Assembly (NCBI GenBank): GCA_021296515.1
Contig: JAGWAH010000006.1
Coordinates: forward strand, 2,178 to 35,755
Reading direction: 5' to 3'
DNA: 33,578 nucleotides
From: Acidobacteriota bacterium
Lineage (GTDB): Bacteria; Acidobacteriota; Vicinamibacteria; Vicinamibacterales; UBA8438
Position 1 is the first letter of the stretch; each line of letters begins with the position of its first letter. This document shows positions 32,553 to 33,578 of the stretch, piece by piece. Below the pieces are notes generated by a model. It searched no databases and was not told the origin of the DNA. It was given only the letters and a program-made list of their open reading frames with translations. The position numbers and the translations under genes were made by a program.

Positions 32553-33506
32553 GTGGACGTACTGACGCCGGCGGCGCTGCGCGCGCGGATCGCGTCCGCC
32601 GAGCCGGATTCCGTCTATCTCCTGATCGGCGACGACGAGCGCGAGAAGGCGGCTCTGATCACGGCGCTGGCCGACACCATCGACGAGGGCGTGCGGGCCT
32701 TCAACCTCGATCGCTTCCACGGGGGCGACGCCGGCCTGGACGATGTGCTCGCCGCGGCGGATCTCCTGCCGGTGATGGCGCCGCGCCGGATCGTCATCGC
32801 GTTGCGGGCCGAGCGGATGCTGGAGCCGCCGAAGGAGAGCGATGCCTCACGTCGCGCCCTGGCGGCTCTGGAAGGCTACCTGAAGGCGCCGCCGGCCGAG
32901 ACGACGCTCGTGCTGGCGGCGAACGGGCTGAACACGCGGCGGCGGATCTCGAAGCAGCTTCGAGAGCGGGCCACCGTCGTCCGCTGCGGGGTTCCGGAGG
33001 ACGCGGCCGGGGTGCGTGACTGGATACGGGAGCGCGTGGAAGAGGCGGGCCGGCGGGCCGAGGCCCCGGCAATCCGCCTGCTGGGCGACCTCGTCGGACG
33101 CGACGCCGTGCGCTTGCGGAACGCGGTGGACCGGCTGCTGCTGTTCGCGGATGCGGGTGAGACCATAACCTCGGCCCATGTGCGTGATCTGCTGGGTCCG
33201 GTCATGGCCGGCGCCGCCGACGACTGGGCGGTGGCGCGCGCCATCGAGCAGGGGACGACCGACCGTGCGCTCAGGGAACTGGGGCTGGCGCTCGACGCCG
33301 GGGCCGTGCCCTACATGGTGCTGGGGCAACTCGCGTGGGTTGCCAGGGCCAAGCTGGGCGGAGCCCGGGTCGCGCCGGCGATAGAGGCGGTCTTCAGGAC
33401 GGACCTGGCCCTGAAGCAGTCCGGCGGGGATCCGCGCGTTCTGTTGGAGCGCCTGGTGGTGGATCTGTGTGGAACCGCGGCAGCACGCGGTGCGGGCCGC
33501 TCCTAG
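32553..33506 (+). CDS. holA: DNA polymerase III delta subunit
   Basis: Clamp-loader subunit that opens the beta ring. The 317-residue protein follows the HolA plan: an N-terminal AAA+-like domain without a Walker A (VYLLIGDDEREKAALITALAD, FNLDRFHGGDAGLDDVLAAADLLP, RRIVIALRAERML), a middle domain with TTLVLAANGLNTRRRISKQL, and a C-terminal helical domain (AAGVRDWIRERVEEAGR, AIRLLGDLVGRDAVRLRNAVDRLLLF, VPYMVLGQLAWVARAKL). It starts at a GTG at 32553 seven bases after the lptE stop, with the purine run GAGGGGAG directly before it, rather close for an ideal ribosome site. leuS-lptE-holA is a well-known order. Confidence 0.92.
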   Translation: MDVLTPAALRARIASAEPDSVYLLIGDDEREKAALITALADTIDEGVRAFNLDRFHGGDAGLDDVLAAADLLPVMAPRRIVIALRAERMLEPPKESDASRRALAALEGYLKAPPAETTLVLAANGLNTRRRISKQLRERATVVRCGVPEDAAGVRDWIRERVEEAGRRAEAPAIRLLGDLVGRDAVRLRNAVDRLLLFADAGETITSAHVRDLLGPVMAGAADDWAVARAIEQGTTDRALRELGLALDAGAVPYMVLGQLAWVARAKLGGARVAPAIEAVFRTDLALKQSGGDPRVLLERLVVDLCGTAAARGAGRS

Positions 33507-33510
33507 CCCG

Positions 33511-33550
33511 CCAAGCCTCGCCTACGGCTCCGCTTGCCGCCCAACCGGGC
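33511..33550 (-). repeat. Copy B of the short intergenic repeat (inverted)
   Basis: On the minus strand this stretch reads GGTTGGGCGGCAAGCGGAG and continues into CCGTAGGCGAGGCTTGG. The core 33528-33542 is identical over 15 bases to 22393-22407 but opposite in direction. It directly follows the holA stop. The element may continue past what I can align, and the window ends 28 bases later. Confidence 0.5.
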
Positions 33551-33552
33551 CT

Positions 33553-33578
33553 GACTAGGAGTCTACGCCGTTCCTACG
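33553..33578 (+). other. Non-coding end of window after holA
   Basis: The last bases contain two alternative small inverted repeats: GACT-AGG-AGTC (33553-33563), and TAGGA (33556-33560) with TCCTA (33572-33576). No gene start is visible before the edge. rpsT often follows holA in other genomes, but nothing here proves it. Confidence 0.3.

Noticed and set aside
1-33578. CRISPR arrays, tRNA or rRNA genes, insertion sequences, prophage or integrase genes
   Set aside because: No regularly spaced repeats, tRNA-like folds, transposase motifs or phage-type genes were seen on either strand.

Overview
The window is 33.6 kb of dense, GC-rich bacterial chromosome. Every gene I can support (29, the first one cut by the window edge) lies on the + strand. 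No gap between genes exceeds 150 bases. I see no tRNA, rRNA, CRISPR array, insertion sequence, integrase or phage gene. The cell is clearly a diderm: BamA, Skp, LptE, LpxA and LpxI are all encoded. It makes menaquinone by the futalosine route and carries an ETF / ETF-quinone oxidoreductase module. Gene content, the TonB-type protein beginning MIFDLEDRYFDTPT and the GC-rich codon use suggest an acidobacterium, perhaps of the Vicinamibacteria; this is inference from memory and not a database result.

Layout. (1) 1-5688: the 3' part of clpC, then bamA and skp. (2) 5809-8887: lipid A genes, namely a fused fabZ-lpxA, lpxI and a Gfo/Idh/MocA oxidoreductase. (3) 8884-15268: a menaquinone cluster in which an MqnE-like protein without the radical-SAM cysteines is followed by mqnA, mqnC, an aminofutalosine-deaminase-type amidohydrolase, a UbiA-type prenyltransferase, ubiX and menG/ubiE. 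Regions 2 and 3 are joined by four-base stop/start overlaps and look like one transcription unit. (4) 15282-18788: a TonB-family protein, an unlisted 26-residue membrane peptide, miaA, hfq and a dNTP triphosphohydrolase. (5) 18857-23986: DUF177, rpmF, plsX, fabD, fabG, acpP and fabF, the classic fatty acid cluster. (6) 24038-28143: etfB, etfA, ETF-QO and a DUF374 acyltransferase. (7) 28163-29200: a histone-deacetylase-family amidohydrolase. (8) 29340-33506: leuS, lptE and holA.

Together the genes cover envelope building (fatty acids, lipid A, outer membrane assembly) and electron transport (menaquinone and ETF input). FabZ-LpxA sits where acyl chains divide between phospholipid and lipid A, and plsX/fabD/fabG/acpP/fabF supply those chains. 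ETF-QO would deliver electrons to the menaquinone made by the mqn cluster.

The items most worth a second look are the cysteine-less MqnE relative inside the mqn operon, the linker-free FabZ-LpxA fusion, the 26-residue membrane peptide translationally coupled to miaA, an apparently leaderless leuS promoter, structured spacers in the fatty acid cluster, and a short intergenic repeat present in two inverted copies.
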